From assembly GCF_000346465.2 (NCBI RefSeq), contig NC_034011.1:23510264-23574263 (forward strand): DNA of 64,000 nt, given 5' to 3'. The notes under the pieces are model-generated. The model did no database searches. It was not told the origin of the DNA and saw nothing but the letters and a program-made list of their open reading frames with translations. Positions within the stretch are counted from its first letter, which is position 1; each line of letters starts with the position of its first letter. Source of the stretch: Prunus persica. Its lineage: Eukaryota; Streptophyta; Magnoliopsida; Rosales; Rosaceae. The translations under genes were made by a program, and so were the position numbers. This document shows positions 9,696-21,512 of the stretch, in pieces.

Positions 9696-11617
9696 GGGTT
9701 CCTCGGGTTGACTCTCATGCAACGTACCTTGGCCTCCCAATGATGTTAGGTAGAAATAAAACCGTTTGTTTTCGATACCTGAAGGAAAGGGTCTGGAAAA
9801 AATTACAAGGTTGGCGTGAACAGACTTTGAGCATTGCAGGAAAAGAGGTATTGTTGAAGGTAGTTGCCCAATCTATTCCCTTATATGTTATGAGCTGTTT
9901 CCTTTTGCCTCAGGGGTTATGTCATGAGATAGAACAAATGATGGCACGTTTTTGGTGGGGTCAACAAGGGGAAAATAGGAAAATTCATTGGATGCGCTGG
10001 GAGAGATTATGCAAAGCGAAGACTGAAGGTGGTATGGGCTTTAGGTGTTTGCAGGCTTTTAATATGGCAATGCTAGCCAAGCAAGGTTGGCGTTTGGTTC
10101 ATAATCCCCACTCATTGGCGAGCAGACTTCTCAAAGCCAAATATTTTCCACAGACCAACTTTTGGGAAGCTACACTGGGGTCAAGGCCATCTTGTGTTTG
10201 GAAGAGTATATGGACGGCTCGAAAAGTGTTGGAAATGGGATCAAGATTTCAAATAGGTGATGGAAAATCAGTACGAATTTGGGGGGATAAATGGGTGCCC
10301 AGGCCTGCCACTTTTGCTGTGATCACTTCCCCCCTAGATGGTATGGAGAATACCAAGGTGAGTGAGTTGATTTGTAATGAGGGCTCTCCACAATGGGATC
10401 TCCAGAAACTCAATAATCTTTTTTTACCTGTGGATGTGGTTGACATTGTACGAATCCCCCTGAGTATTCGGGCACCACCAGACCGGATTGTATGGAATTA
10501 TGATAAACATGGTCTATTCACGGTAAAGAGTGCATACAGAGTGGCCTTGCGAGTTACTTCTGGTGATGAGGACGAGTCTTCTTCATCCAATTCAGATACT
10601 GGTATGCTATGGAGACATATTTGGAATGCCACTGTACCTACAAAGCTTAAAATTTTTGCATGGCGTGTAGCCCATGATATTCTTCCTACCAAGGCAAACT
10701 TAATTAAGAAGGGGGTTGATATGCAAGACATGTGCATGTTTTGTGGTGACATCACTGAAAGTGCTCTGCATGTTCTTGCTATGTGTCCTTTTGCAGTGGC
10801 TACTTGGAATATTTCTTTGTTGACAAGGCATGCTCATCAGGTACGTTGTCATACAATGAAGGACTGGCTGAGAGAAATGCTGGAGGGTACAAGTAAAGCG
10901 CAACGGGATCATATTATCACTTTGTTATGGGCTATATGGGGAAATCGAAATGCACTGTTGTGGCAGGGAGTCCAGCGATCTCCACATGAGGTCGTGGGTT
11001 TTGCTCAACAGTATGTGCATGAATTTATTACGGCAAATGATACTCCGTCCAAAGTAACTGATCGGGTGCGGGATCCAGTGCGTTGGGCAGCACCACCGTC
11101 AGGCCGCCTCAAATTTAACTTTGATGGAGCATTTGATCCTACTTCGGGTAGAGAGGCTGTTGGGGTTGTTGCCAGAGACGCGGATGGAGGTTTTGTGGCG
11201 GCAGTGGCAAAATCAGTTGGGGAAGTGCTGTCGGCTGAACATGCAGAAATTCTTGTAGCTCGTGAAGGGGTGGCTCTTGCTCTCTCACTTGGGACTGCAT
11301 CTCCCATCTTCGAAGGGGACTCTGCTGTGGTGGTTTCAGCAATAAAGCGAGCAGGACAGGATTATTCAAACATTGGTACCATTGTTGAAGATGTAAAGCA
11401 TCTTCAGCAACAGTTTCCTAGCTCTCTTTTTCAATTTACTCCTAGGGAAGCAAATGGTGTTGCACACCGACTTGCTCGTTTTGGTTTGCATAATGTGGAC
11501 AACTTTATTTGGTTTGAGGTGCCCCCTGATCTTATTCAGGACGCCCTATTGTGTGATGTGTTAAGTCGGGGTCAGACACATTGTCCCCCCCGTTGTCATT
11601 CTTCGCTTTATCAATAA
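9634..11617 (+). pseudogene. LINE ORF2, 3' part: RT thumb, zf-RVT and RNase H
   Basis: Continuation of LINE ORF2 after the one-base frameshift near 9630, starting SCVAFSANIH. It holds the post-RT region YLGLPMMLGRNK, MMARFWWGQQGENRKIHW, the zinc-binding reverse transcriptase segment (WNATVPTKLKIFAWRVAHDI and the CMFCGD/ESALHVL cysteine-histidine cluster), and a C-terminal plant-type RNase H: LKFNFDGAFD, SAEHAEILVAREGVAL, FEGDSAVVV, REANGVAHRLAR. No stop interrupts it. It ends at 11617, 28 bases before the poly(A). Confidence 0.9.
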
Positions 11618-11670
11618 AGTTTCCCTCGTTCCGTCGAGGTTCTCAAAAAAAAAAAAAAAAAAAAAAAAAT

Positions 11671-12659
11671 TCCCTCTTTTGAGTGATCAAGCCAGGATTT
11701 TTTTTTTGATAATCCTTGTTAAGATGACCTAGCCCAAAACTTAATGGCTATATACCATTTTAAAATAGGAAAATACTTGCCTCCATCCTTGGCTATTATC
11801 TTGCCAATTACAATTTGACATGTGTCTAGAGATTTTTCTTTGTATTTTTTATAATTATTTTCGCATATATGTCAAGTTGTGATTTGCAAAAAGTAGGAGT
11901 GCCTCCTTCCTTTCCTAGAACGAGGAAACTAGTGTCCTTTAAAATTTACAGTCACAAACTTAAATTTTTAGGTAATTAGCTCAAAATATGTACGTGTGCG
12001 TGTGCTCATATACTTTTTATATAAGATATTTAACCAGATCAATTTAGGACTATTGCTCAAGAAGTTAAACTTTTAAAGTATCAGGATGTTAAAAAAATTC
12101 AACATTGATCCAGTTTTTAATCACTGTGATCAGTTTTTGTGTGAGGTTGGTAAATGAAAAATTGTTACCTTAGCCTCGGATGTACAGTTAGAATTCAGCC
12201 ACGTCAAGGATCACAAAACTGATGATGAAGAATATTAATTGGAGTGGGGTGATTAAACAATTATTCATCTACACATTTAGACACTTCCTTCTTCAGCAAG
12301 TATGGGAGATTTTATCTCAACCGTTCATTTCAACCATAAAGCATTTATAAGTTGAGTCCTTTGTTTCAATGGAAGAGCATGCACTCACTGAGAGCTTGAG
12401 TGAAATCTTTTTGAGCAATTTCTTTGAAAATCTCTTGGTAAGAGGGTTGGTCTTTCTCATTAAATAATATATCTCCTAGTTTCATTTCCTTTTCTCAATA
12501 TTCTTCAAGGCTGAGCTAGTGAGCTTTAGAGAGTTTGAGCTTCACTTTAAGCATATATGTGCTCCCATACCATCAAAAGTACATTAAAATTAATCAAAGT
12601 TACTACATATACATACGTACATTAATTTGTCAACTTTTATATATAATATAAAAAAATTT
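11671..12659. other. Intergenic, no gene seen
   Basis: AT-rich DNA right of the LINE tail. No protein homology, RNA gene or clear repeat that I can recognise. Confidence 0.5.
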
Positions 12660-14047
12660 CAGAGCCCTAAAAAATCCAGAGCCTTACACGGTGGCACCAC
12701 TTGCACATCCTTAGGGTCGCCCCTTAATATTACTATCCCTTGCTTTGCTAAGTTTGAGTAATGGAATTAGCTTGTGCCTCCCTGAAAATGTAAAAGAAAT
12801 TGATTTCAGTGCTGATGGTGAAAATGGCTCTCCAAGTACCACTAAGGATAAGGGGCAAAGATGGGCAACTCTAATGGCTGGGTCAAATGGTTACTACAAC
12901 TATAGGCATCAGGTTTAAATTTGTCCAAATTTCATCATAAAGTATTAGTATCAATGATTATGCTATGTTACTAATAGTGCATTTGATTAATTTTCCATGT
13001 AGGCTGATATATGCCATGCATATCAGATACTGAAGAAAGATGGACTGAAAGATGAGAGAACATCATCATTGTTTTCATGTACGATGATACTGCACACAAC
13101 CCGAAAAACCCTAGACAAGGTGTCATCGTCAACAAGCCAAAGGGCCATGACTGGAGGTAGTGGCAAGGTTCTGAAAAGTGGTCCAAATGACCATGTTTTC
13201 ATCTATTATGCAGATAATGGTTCTGCAGGATTACTTGGTTAGTAGCTTTTAATTAACTTTTAAATATTTAGGATTTTTTTTTTTTTGGAGTTACATTTGT
13301 AAAAACAAAGGAATAAGCGAGCGCATGATCTAATCAAGGAAGAACCAACTCTTGTTTTCTGTGGAAGTTATTCTTGATTGAAAGATGGAACAGGGTAACA
13401 TTTCTGTGAAATTAGATATTGCATTTACATGTGAGTGGTATTTTGTATTCAGGGATGCCTAGTGAGGATGATTCTGTTTCTGCTAAAGATCTTATACATG
13501 TGCTAAGGAAGAAGCATCTTTCTAAATGTTTCAAAAGCATGGTAAGATTAATATCCATTTCAATAGCAATTGATAAGTATCTAGCCTCTAGTTTACTATC
13601 AATCTTTGCTGAGTTTCAGTACTTTCTAAGGCTTTTATATGCATCGAAGCTTGCGAGTTTGCGAGCATATTTGAGGGCCTCCATCCAAATAAAATAAATA
13701 TTTATGCTACTACCGCAGCAAATGCAGAAGAGAGTAGTTGTGGGAACCAAATTCTAGCAAAACCTTAGGTCAAATATTTCCTTTCATTTGGGGATTATTT
13801 GACCTAATTGGGAGTTACCTGATTTAATTGGGATTAATTTGATTCCTACCTTAATTAGGGATTTGATTTAAATCAAATCCCTAATTAACCCAATCTCACC
13901 AAATCAGAGAAGAATAATTCATTTCCATCTACGGAATTATTCATCTGAAACCCTAGCCTCCGAGGCCCCTATAAATAGATGACTATGCACAAGGGTTAAG
14001 GTACGTCTAAAATTCTATCTAAAACTCTGCAGAAATTCCTCTCACAA

Positions 14048-14049
<2 letters not shown>

Positions 14050-14092
<43 letters not shown>
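14050..14092. repeat. (CA)n microsatellite
   Basis: An alternating CA run inside the left arm of the palindromic element, marking where the left and right arms stop matching. Confidence 0.9.
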
Positions 14093-14095
<3 letters not shown>

Positions 14096-14536
14096 CCTCG
14101 CACACACCCACTCTCCCACTCTGTTCGAGCATAGAGCGATAAACAATTCCTTAAGACATGAGAGAGACTTTAAGAGAGATGAAGCGGACAAGACACGATT
14201 GGAAGCCTTTGCAATTGAAAAGCCACATGCTATAGAAAAAGACGACGATGGGAGAGAGATGAAAATCATGGCCATGGATACGAGCCATATGCCTCCTGAA
14301 ACAAAGGCCTATTGGAAGTATACACGAAGGGATGTGATGAGAAGAAAACTTTTCCATGACGACGGCCCTAGCAATACAATTTGACTAATTGATGGAAACC
14401 ATTAGATGGATCGGTGGAAGTTAATATAACATGTGGTATTTTTTTTAAATTGTGGTATTATCCCTTAACTTGTTGTATTGTTTCTTTTTTATTCATCAAA
14501 AAAGGCATTCTATAATTGGGACTAGTTGATTTAAAA

Positions 14537-14636
14537 NNNNNNNNNNNNNNNNNNNNNNNNNNNNNNNNNNNNNNNNNNNNNNNNNNNNNNNNNNNNNNNN
14601 NNNNNNNNNNNNNNNNNNNNNNNNNNNNNNNNNNNN
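14537..14636. other. Assembly gap (100 N)
   Basis: Exactly 100 N, the usual placeholder for a scaffold gap of unknown size. It sits inside the palindromic element, as expected if the inverted repeat defeated assembly. Confidence 0.99.
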
Positions 14637-16532
14637 CCTCTTATTCCGATCTATTTTGCAGGGAGAAAGATGAGACGAAGAAAGGGGAATCAATCAATCG
14701 AATATTTTCGTGGGAAGAAATCGTTCCCACAAATTGGTGCTTCCCACGAGAATATTCGATTAATTAATTCCCCTTTCTTCTTCATCGCCTCTTTCTCCTT
14801 GCAAAATATATCGAAATAACAGGTCCACACCAGGGGGTGTTGGCCAAAGGCCATCCGATGCTTAAGTTAGTTCGAGAGTTTGTAGGAAAACAATAGCTAA
14901 CTAAAAGGGTACAGAGTTGTATGTATGGTGTGAACTGGGTGGTTGGAGCCTTGTGTAAGAGGCAGAAAGAGTGTGGCGGCTAAGGTTTGTGAGAGGGAAT
15001 TTCTGCAGAGTTTCAGATAGAATTTTAGACGTACCTCAACCCTTGTGCGTAGCCATCTATTTATAAGGGCCTCGAAGCTAGGGTTTCAGAGGAATAATTC
15101 CGTTGATGGAAAGGAATCATTCTTCCCTGATTTGGCGAGATTGGCTTAATTAGGAATTTGATCAAATCAATCCCAATTAAATCAGGTAACTCCCAATCAA
15201 AATTGAGTAACTCCCAATTATGTCAAATAATCCCCAAATGGAAGGAAATATTTGACCTAGGTTTTGCTAGAATTTGGTTCCCACAGTAGTTATGGAACAT
15301 ATTGTTCAGGTGAACCTGAAGTTCCTGAGGAGTATGATACCTGTTTAGGAGACTTGTATAGTATTTCCTGGTTGGAGGATTCGTAACGCAATGCTTTCCT
15401 TTATTAAGATGCTGTTATTATACAAAGTACATTACTTTATCAGTTTCCAATATATTTTGAATCGTTGGCTCGTACTAATTACTTTGTTGTTTCAATGAAT
15501 TTGGAACGTATTGTGACATTTGAGAGTAGTGACAGCAATGATTTGCCCAAAGAAACTTTGGAGAAGCAAATATGAAAGGGTAAAATATTGAAAACTTCTC
15601 ACAGTTATAGATATTTATGGAGCTTTCATTACAATAGTCAATAGATAAAATATTTTGAAAATGCTTGTCAGATGCAGATCATAAAGTATATGTATAATGC
15701 CAAGGAAAATTAGAATAATACGACCATCTTGACTAAATTACAGGTTCGAAGAAGAACAAATGAGTCTCATGTTATGCAGTATGGGGATGTGAGCCATAGA
15801 AAGGAGTTCCTCTTCACTTACATGGGTGCAGATCTTGTGAAGGATAGCTATAGTTCCATCGGTGATATCTCTTCACCCTCAGTCTCAAGGGCTGCTAACC
15901 AACGTGACACAAACCACCTTTATTTCCAGCACAAGGTTTCTGCTTTAATTTATTATGAGTCCTAAACTTAAAATGTTTTTTAGTTTGCACAAACTTTCAT
16001 ATATTTTGATAGTATGATTTATATCTACAAACTATTTCTCTTTATTCTTCAGTCTGCCTAATATCGTGCGAAACTGGAGGCTCGAAAGCAGCTGCTTGAT
16101 GAAATTGCTCATAGGAAACATGTAGACTAGAGCATCCATAAAATCGGGGAGCTTTTGTTTGGACACCAGAAGAGCTCAAACCTGTTGATGAACGTTAGGT
16201 CTCAGGGGCAACCTGTAGTAGATGATTGGGACTGCTTCAAGAAGTTTGTAAGTCTTCCTCTAATTCCATACATGAAATTAATACAGACACACAAGTTTAA
16301 TGCTTATCTATTTAATTGTTTACTTAAAGCAAACCAGTAAATCTTATCTCTGAGATATTGGTTTTGAATTCTATCTGTGCAGCTGAGGATTTATAAGAAG
16401 TACTGTGGACATTTATCAACATGCGAAATGAAATACACGCAAGCTATAGCCAACATATGCAATGCTGGGGTAACCATGGAAAAAATGGTTGCAGCTTCTG
16501 ATCAAGCTTGTTCCAAGAAATCCCATGTCTAG

Positions 16533-17285
16533 AACTTCCTTTCTGATCAGATGCAGTAAATAAACGGTTATGTATATATGAATTTTATGTTGACCTAATG
16601 GAGTTGATGTTGCAACAGTCTTTGTACGAAAATAAGAAATGAAAATTAATAAATAGTGTTTCAAAAATGTGATGTTGACTGTGGATCTGCAACACGTAGT
16701 ATTAAAACATATGTTCCATTTCTATCTTGGATAATGTCTTTACTAGTCATTAGTTGCTAATTAATGCTCTTGCAAGGCTACTCATATGAACCAAACTCTA
16801 TATCGAAAGATGAGAAATAAAATGACAGCGCGAAAAAGTTAACTCTGTAGCGGACCAAGATCTTTATCAGTTCAGCAGCCAGTACAAGCTCTCAAGCTAA
16901 GTGCCTATTGATATGTTCATTATTGAACACGTATGGCAACAAAAGAAACAAGTACTTAAGGAATTCGATCAAGGAAACACGGAGACTCTGCATCCTAGAT
17001 TAAGTTTTGACTCTTTTAAAAGAGGATATAAATTGAGAGGATCTGGTAAGGTATGACAGTGGTCCTGTTTCTCTTGAAAGATATAAAATTGGCTGTGGGA
17101 TTTTTGTTTAAATGAGCTTGAATGCATGGAATTTTGGGACGTGAGAAAAAAGGAAGGGATATTAAAGAACAGAATCCGAAGTAATGATGGTGCTCATATG
17201 GAAGATCATTAGTAATTAAAAGAGCACTCTTCTACCTAAGCCTATTGTATTCCTACATATCATCTTATTCTGCAGATCAAAGGCC
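16533..17285. other. Spacer between VPE pseudogenes
   Basis: No coding similarity recognised; AT-rich spacer between the two legumain pseudogenes. Confidence 0.45.
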
Positions 17286-17880
17286 GGTTAAGGTTATGGA
17301 GTGTTACAATCCCTTGCTTTTTTAAGTTTTACTATTCGAAGCTGTGTCTCACCAAAAATGCATTCAAGTTAGCATCTGCAGAAGTGACAGATTTCAGTAC
17401 GCATGGTGAGAATGGATCTCCAAGTACCACAGATGGTGATGGAAAAGGATGGAAAGTTCTAGTTGCCGCCAGGGCAAAAGGTTATGGAAAATATAGGCAC
17501 CAGGTTTAAGTTTGTCCAAATCTCATTAATGTTAATAAGAGTAAGTTTACTTATTGTGCTATGGAGGCTAAGCCATGCATAGCAGATACTGAAGGAAGGT
17601 GGATTGAAAGAAGAAAACATAATTGTGTTAATGTATGATGATATTGCGTTCGAGAAGTGAAATCCTGCCAAATGGAATTGATGTTTATAACGGAGTTCCC
17701 AAAGTCCAATGTTCCTAATCTAATATCAGTTTCTAGCTAGTTTGTTAGTTTAACAGTAGTTTAACTGTGATGTGGCTGTGCAGGATTATACAGGGGAAGA
17801 TGGAAGGACATACGCGCGAGCAATTGCCAACATTTGTAATGCCGGGGTCAACATATAGGAAATGGCTGCCGTGTCATGTC
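17286..17880 (+). pseudogene. Vacuolar processing enzyme pseudogene 2 (internally deleted)
   Basis: A second, shorter legumain relic. The first block reads DFSTHGENGSPSTTDGDG and then GWKVLVAARAKGYGKYRHQ (to about 17502). The next block near 17575-17700 needs a frameshift to show the CHAYQILK/MYDDIAF/DVYNGVPK region and has in-frame stops. The third (from about 17783) starts DYTGED and passes straight into the C-terminal ARAIANICNAGV motif, with a stop soon after. Everything between the DYTGED region and the last exon, including the catalytic cysteine, is missing. Its opening sequence is closer to pseudogene 1 than to other sequence here, so the two come from a local duplication. Confidence 0.8.
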
Positions 17881-18655
17881 TAGTTCTTCCTTGTTGATCA
17901 AACCAAGTGAATAAATAGTCATGAACATGACTTTTAGGCTGCTCTAAAGGGTAAAGTTTGTGGTACATGTATATATGAAAATAGACACAAAGAAGAAAGG
18001 AACCTTTAAAAATGGTGATGCTCACTTAGAGAAGAAGAATCTCTGTATTGATTTCAGTACAATAGAGAGAATCTAAGCTTATCAGAGTTAGTGCCTAAGC
18101 TACACAACAGGGATATTGGAAGATTGGGTAAGTTATTGGACTTGTATCAAGGAAAGTAAACTTGGAGATGTATTTGACTCATTCTAAACTTCGATATAAA
18201 GGTGGCTTTACATCTTCAAATTCACGGGTGAAAATATTATAAGTGGCTATAAGTCTTTAAACAAAAATAATCAGAAAAATAGAAAATGTAAGAAATTTAA
18301 ATCCAATATTTTATTATTATTATTATTTTGTTTTGGTTTTTGGGTTCTTTACAAGGCAAAGTAGAAAGATCAATATAGATCACCAACCAAGTGTACATCT
18401 TTTTATCGAAGTAAAAACATATTTACACCCATGAAAAATGGAATTGAGCATATAAAAAGTGGTTTTATATCCCCAAGTTTACATCTCACGGCTGAAAATG
18501 CTCTAAGTGGCTAAATTTAATTAAACAAAAAAAGTCTGAAAAAATAGAAAATGTAAGAAATTTAAATCCAATACTACAAGGCAAGGTAGAAAGCCGAATG
18601 GGCCTCAAGTTCGTCCGACCCGCTTCGTTTCCTGAAACCGCAACACTGCAATTCG
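17881..18655. repeat. Intergenic with a diverged direct duplication
   Basis: Two related segments, about 18195-18369 and 18451-18595, share GTAAGAAATTTAAATCCAAT and an ACAAGGCAAAGTAGAAAG-like end. The second lacks the TTATTATT tract present in the first. Between them, 18376-18447 matches 7217-7285. This is a dispersed, locally duplicated repeat of unknown class; no coding potential seen. Confidence 0.6.
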
Positions 18656-18660
18656 GAGGG

Positions 18661-18684
18661 AGGGAGAGAGAGAGAGAGAGAGAC
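18661..18684. repeat. (GA)n microsatellite in 5' leader
   Basis: GA-rich tract in the presumed 5' UTR or promoter of the coiled-coil gene; a shorter GA tract lies just before its ATG. Confidence 0.85.
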
Positions 18685-18776
18685 CCAATTGGCGAATTGC
18701 TCCCAACCCGCGTCGTTTCCGGTTTTAATTTGGAAACCGCAACACTGCAATTCAGAGAGTGAGAGAGAGAGAAGAG

Positions 18777-20991
18777 ATGGCTGGATTGCTAGCGTGGGCA
18801 GCAGACGTAGTAGGAGGTGGTGGCGGGCAAGGTAACGAAGAAGACGGTTCCAATTCGATCCCGCTTATATTCACTCCGGAGCAGCAAAAGTATGCTCTAG
18901 ACTTGGATCACAAAGCAACTTCTCTCAGCCGTTCGATCCAAGATCTACGGCTCAGACTCCCTCCCTCTGACATCTCCCAACGGCTCCCTGATCTCCATGC
19001 CCACTCCGTCGCTTCTAATGCCGCTCTTGCTCTCCAATTGAATGCCCATTCCACTACCCGCGAACAGGTTCTGTTTTTAGTTCTTGAATTTATGTGGCTT
19101 TTTTCTTATCCGGGTCCTTGATTTTGTTTGTGGTTCTTGCACAATTGGATATTTTGATTCGAATTGGACGTTTTTATATATGGGTCTTTTGTTTTGATTG
19201 TAATTCTTATGTACAACTCTGAATTGTTGCATATTAAATTCAAATTTTGGAACTTTTAAAAAAAATTCTGTGTATGTGATTGTTGACAGCCTACGAAACT
19301 TTCTAGTTTAAGCTTCATGTACTCAGGAGGGGATATGCTGATGTGTTTATTTTTGTTTCTAAAAAGTTTCCATTTATACTTGTGGACAGGCCCAGTTGAG
19401 AGAGGTGACATTGCAGGAAGAGAATGTTGCATATGAAAGGGCCATTTCAAATTGTGAAACTAAAATAATGGAGAAAATTCAAGAAGCAGATTTACTTAGA
19501 AGGAAGTTAATGGTGAGAAGTTTCTTCACATTTAATCTTATACATGTGTAGTAGTCTTCTATATGATGACATTAAGGATATTGTATTTTGGTTAATGGAA
19601 AATCCACACGTGTTTCTGAAATTTGATGATTATTGTTATCAGGAAATGGAGGAAACTGAGAGGGATTTAAGAGTTAAGCTTGAAAATGCACAAACTGCAT
19701 TGGATGTGAGTCGTTCTGGCGAATCACATGACTCCATTGGCGACTCAAAGATGACAATCGAAACTGAACTTGACATTGAAGCCTCAAAGAAAGCTATACT
19801 TGACAAGTTAGAGGAGAGGAAGAAAGAGTTGGTCCGTTGCACCTTTCCTTTTTATCTCACTGTTCTTTCATGCCTTCTCCATTTTTAATGTATGGGTCTG
19901 TGTAGTTTTGAAATTTTTTCATCTTGATTGCTGAAAAAATGTTTTATTCTCTTAGAGTTCAATGGAAGAAGTAGTAAAACATTTAGAGGGGAGATGGGCA
20001 GAAATTCAAGATAATGCACTCAGTCACCCTTCTCCAGGTAATCTTACATCATCAAAATTATTTATTTGGTATATTCTGTGTGCTTGCTCTTCGAATGCAT
20101 TTATACTTCCAGTTTACAATAGCAAGGCAGTTTGTTTTATATTAGACATCTTATTGGTCTTGGGGTTTCAACCAAAGAAGGTTTGTATGGAATTAAAAAC
20201 ATTAAAGTTTGACAAGGAAAAGGGAAGGGGGTCCTCAAATTATGTCCCAGATGAGGAAGAAATTTATGGTCAAATCTAGAGTTCCTAACGTCTTGTTTTG
20301 GTCCGGTACAAAGAGTCAAACCTAGGTGCTTTTATGCCATGTATGCAGGGGATCTTGCCTTGTGGCTGCTCAGTGGTGCATATAGTGCAGCATGTGGCTA
20401 TGGGATAAACTCATAAACTGTTTGCAATGTTAGTTGAAATGCCTTGTATGCATATTTAGGGCATTCTAGCTAGTAGTAAGACTAATTTGTAAGCTTTTTT
20501 TTTTTTTTTTTTGGGTGCAGTTCAAAGAGAGAAGATTTTGGATAAACAACTTCACAGTTTAATTGAGCAGCTTGCAGCAAAACAGGTCTTTCTGTAACTT
20601 TTCATTAATATTTGAATTTTCTTATTTATCTAATGGATTTAGAATTATTTGTATTTGGGAGAAAATTTCTTCATTGTTTCTCTTATATTTATAGGCACAA
20701 GCAGAAGGCCTGGTGAATGAAATTCATTTGAAAGAGACGGAGCTAGAAAGAGTGAATGGGTTGTGGAGAAAGCTTGAAAGCAGCAACATGGAGATGAATA
20801 CTGCTAGAAACCGGTTTGGACGAAGCACATCTTTTAAAGGATCTGCTTCCTCTGATTATATTCTTGATGGTCATCATAGATATGCCGATGGCCGAACAGA
20901 GAGTCAGCAAAGGCTCATGCTGCTCAGGTCGGGTTTTGTGCTCTACATTTTAGCTTTGCACATCGTGGTCTTCATCAAGATCTCATTTTGA
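18777..20991 (+). CDS. Coiled-coil protein with C-terminal membrane anchor (six exons, 348 aa)
   Basis: Six exons with GT-AG borders and matching phases: 18777-19067, 19390-19512, 19643-19831, 19956-20037, 20521-20585, 20695-20991. The ATG at 18777 (MAGLLAWAADVVGG) has a good context (GAGATGG) after a GA-rich leader. After a Gly-rich stretch, most of the protein (residues about 45-290) is a charged coiled coil: YALDLDHKATSLSRSIQDL, QLREVTLQEENVAYERA, KKAILDKLEERKKEL, KILDKQLHSLIEQLAAKQ, KETELERVNGLWRKLESS. The last 20 residues (SGFVLYILALHIVVFIKISF) form a hydrophobic tail anchor. It looks like a long-standing plant-conserved gene, perhaps a Golgi or ER tether, but I cannot name the family. 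Confidence 0.8.
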
Positions 20992-21512
20992 CGAGTGTTA
21001 TCAATCTTTCCAAATTCTGTTTGTATGCCAAACAACCTGATGTGTCTTGTATTGTAAAAGGCGTTGTCAATGTATTGAAAGTACATAACGAAATTACTCA
21101 TTTACAATGATTTCACATATACACTCTTATCTATAGGTGATAAATATTATTTTCAAATTTTGCAATGCAAGTCTCAATATTTGTTTAGCCGTCAGAACAG
21201 GTGGTGCACTTGAGAACATTCATATACACCGAAACTAGGCTGGAATTAACAACGAAATTTCTGTCGTCTTCAAGTGGTCCATATTCTTTCCTAGTTGGGC
21301 ACTAAATAAATCATATTAATTATTAAAATCTATTAGTAGCCAGCAAACACAATCAAATTTATGCAAGTACGCTGTCGTTTTCACCAGAAGATAATGCTAA
21401 CATAATCAATATTCTTCCAACTCAAAGTCAACCCTATTCACAGGTATCAAACACTTTTTTTTTTGTATGATGCAAATAATAAAAATTAATAATGTTTGTA
21501 TAAATACATATA
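20992..21512. other. Intergenic, convergent 3' ends
   Basis: 3' flanks of the coiled-coil gene (plus) and the first TBL gene (minus). No further structure recognised. Confidence 0.5.

Larger units (their letters stand above)
7478..11670 (+). mobile_element. LINE (L1-like non-LTR retrotransposon), 5'-truncated, with poly(A) tail
   Basis: The element begins in or just before a WNCRGLGNP-like motif (here CQGLGNPSTVNGLK, partly mutated) that normally starts LINE ORF2. It then carries endonuclease, reverse transcriptase, zf-RVT and RNase H domains, and ends in 26 consecutive A residues at 11645-11670. No ORF1/gag is seen upstream, so the copy is 5' truncated or its first part has been lost. I could not find a target site duplication matching the sequence after the tail (TTCCCTCTTTTGAG). 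The long pure poly(A) and mostly open frames argue for a fairly recent insertion. Confidence 0.92.
13739..15285. mobile_element. Palindromic LTR-like element inserted in the VPE exon (5-bp TSD)
   Basis: The insertion starts TGTGGGAACCAAATTC and ends with its inverse complement, so it has TG...CA ends. It is flanked by a perfect 5-bp duplication GTAGT (13734-13738 and 15286-15290); removing it rejoins the legumain codons. The outer arms (13739 to about 14050, and about 14983 to 15285) are imperfect inverted copies of each other. Each includes a TATA-like box (TATAAATA at 13970-13977 on plus, 15058-15065 on minus). A second inverted pair lies near the middle (14637-14719 against about 14738-14821). 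TG/CA ends with a 5-bp duplication are typical of LTR-retroelement integration, yet the repeats are inverted, as if two LTRs were joined tail to tail with no internal genes. A 100-N gap lies inside. Confidence 0.7.
12660..16532 (+). pseudogene. Vacuolar processing enzyme (legumain, C13) pseudogene 1
   Basis: Exon-like blocks in order match plant legumain: GQRWATLMAGSNGYYNYRHQ (about 12855-12914), ADICHAYQILKKDG and GPNDHVFIYYADNGSAG (13001-13240), MPSEDDSVSAKDLIHVLRKKH (from 13453), the IEACE/IFEGL block near 13650, [20 protein letters not shown] (from 15291), SHVMQYGDV (from about 15765), QPVVDDWDCFKKF (to 16248) and the C-terminal AIANICNAGV (about 16445). It is dead: the catalytic histidine segment, normally DHGGPG, reads DNGSAG; the catalytic-cysteine exon has a 2-bp insertion before EACE; stops occur after WLEDS and in the later exon near 16060 and 16128. 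An inserted element (13739-15285) splits the exon after the codons for NAEESS. Intron positions are kept, so this is a duplicated gene and not a processed copy. Confidence 0.88.

Noticed and set aside
14199..14384. Open frame in the left arm of the palindromic element (ATG-rich, acidic)
   Set aside because: Short, no similarity, and only present in one arm; insufficient to call a gene.
13739..15285. An ordinary LTR retrotransposon or a MULE
   Set aside because: Repeats are inverted and not direct, and the target duplication is 5 bp, not 9; kept as an LTR-like palindromic element.
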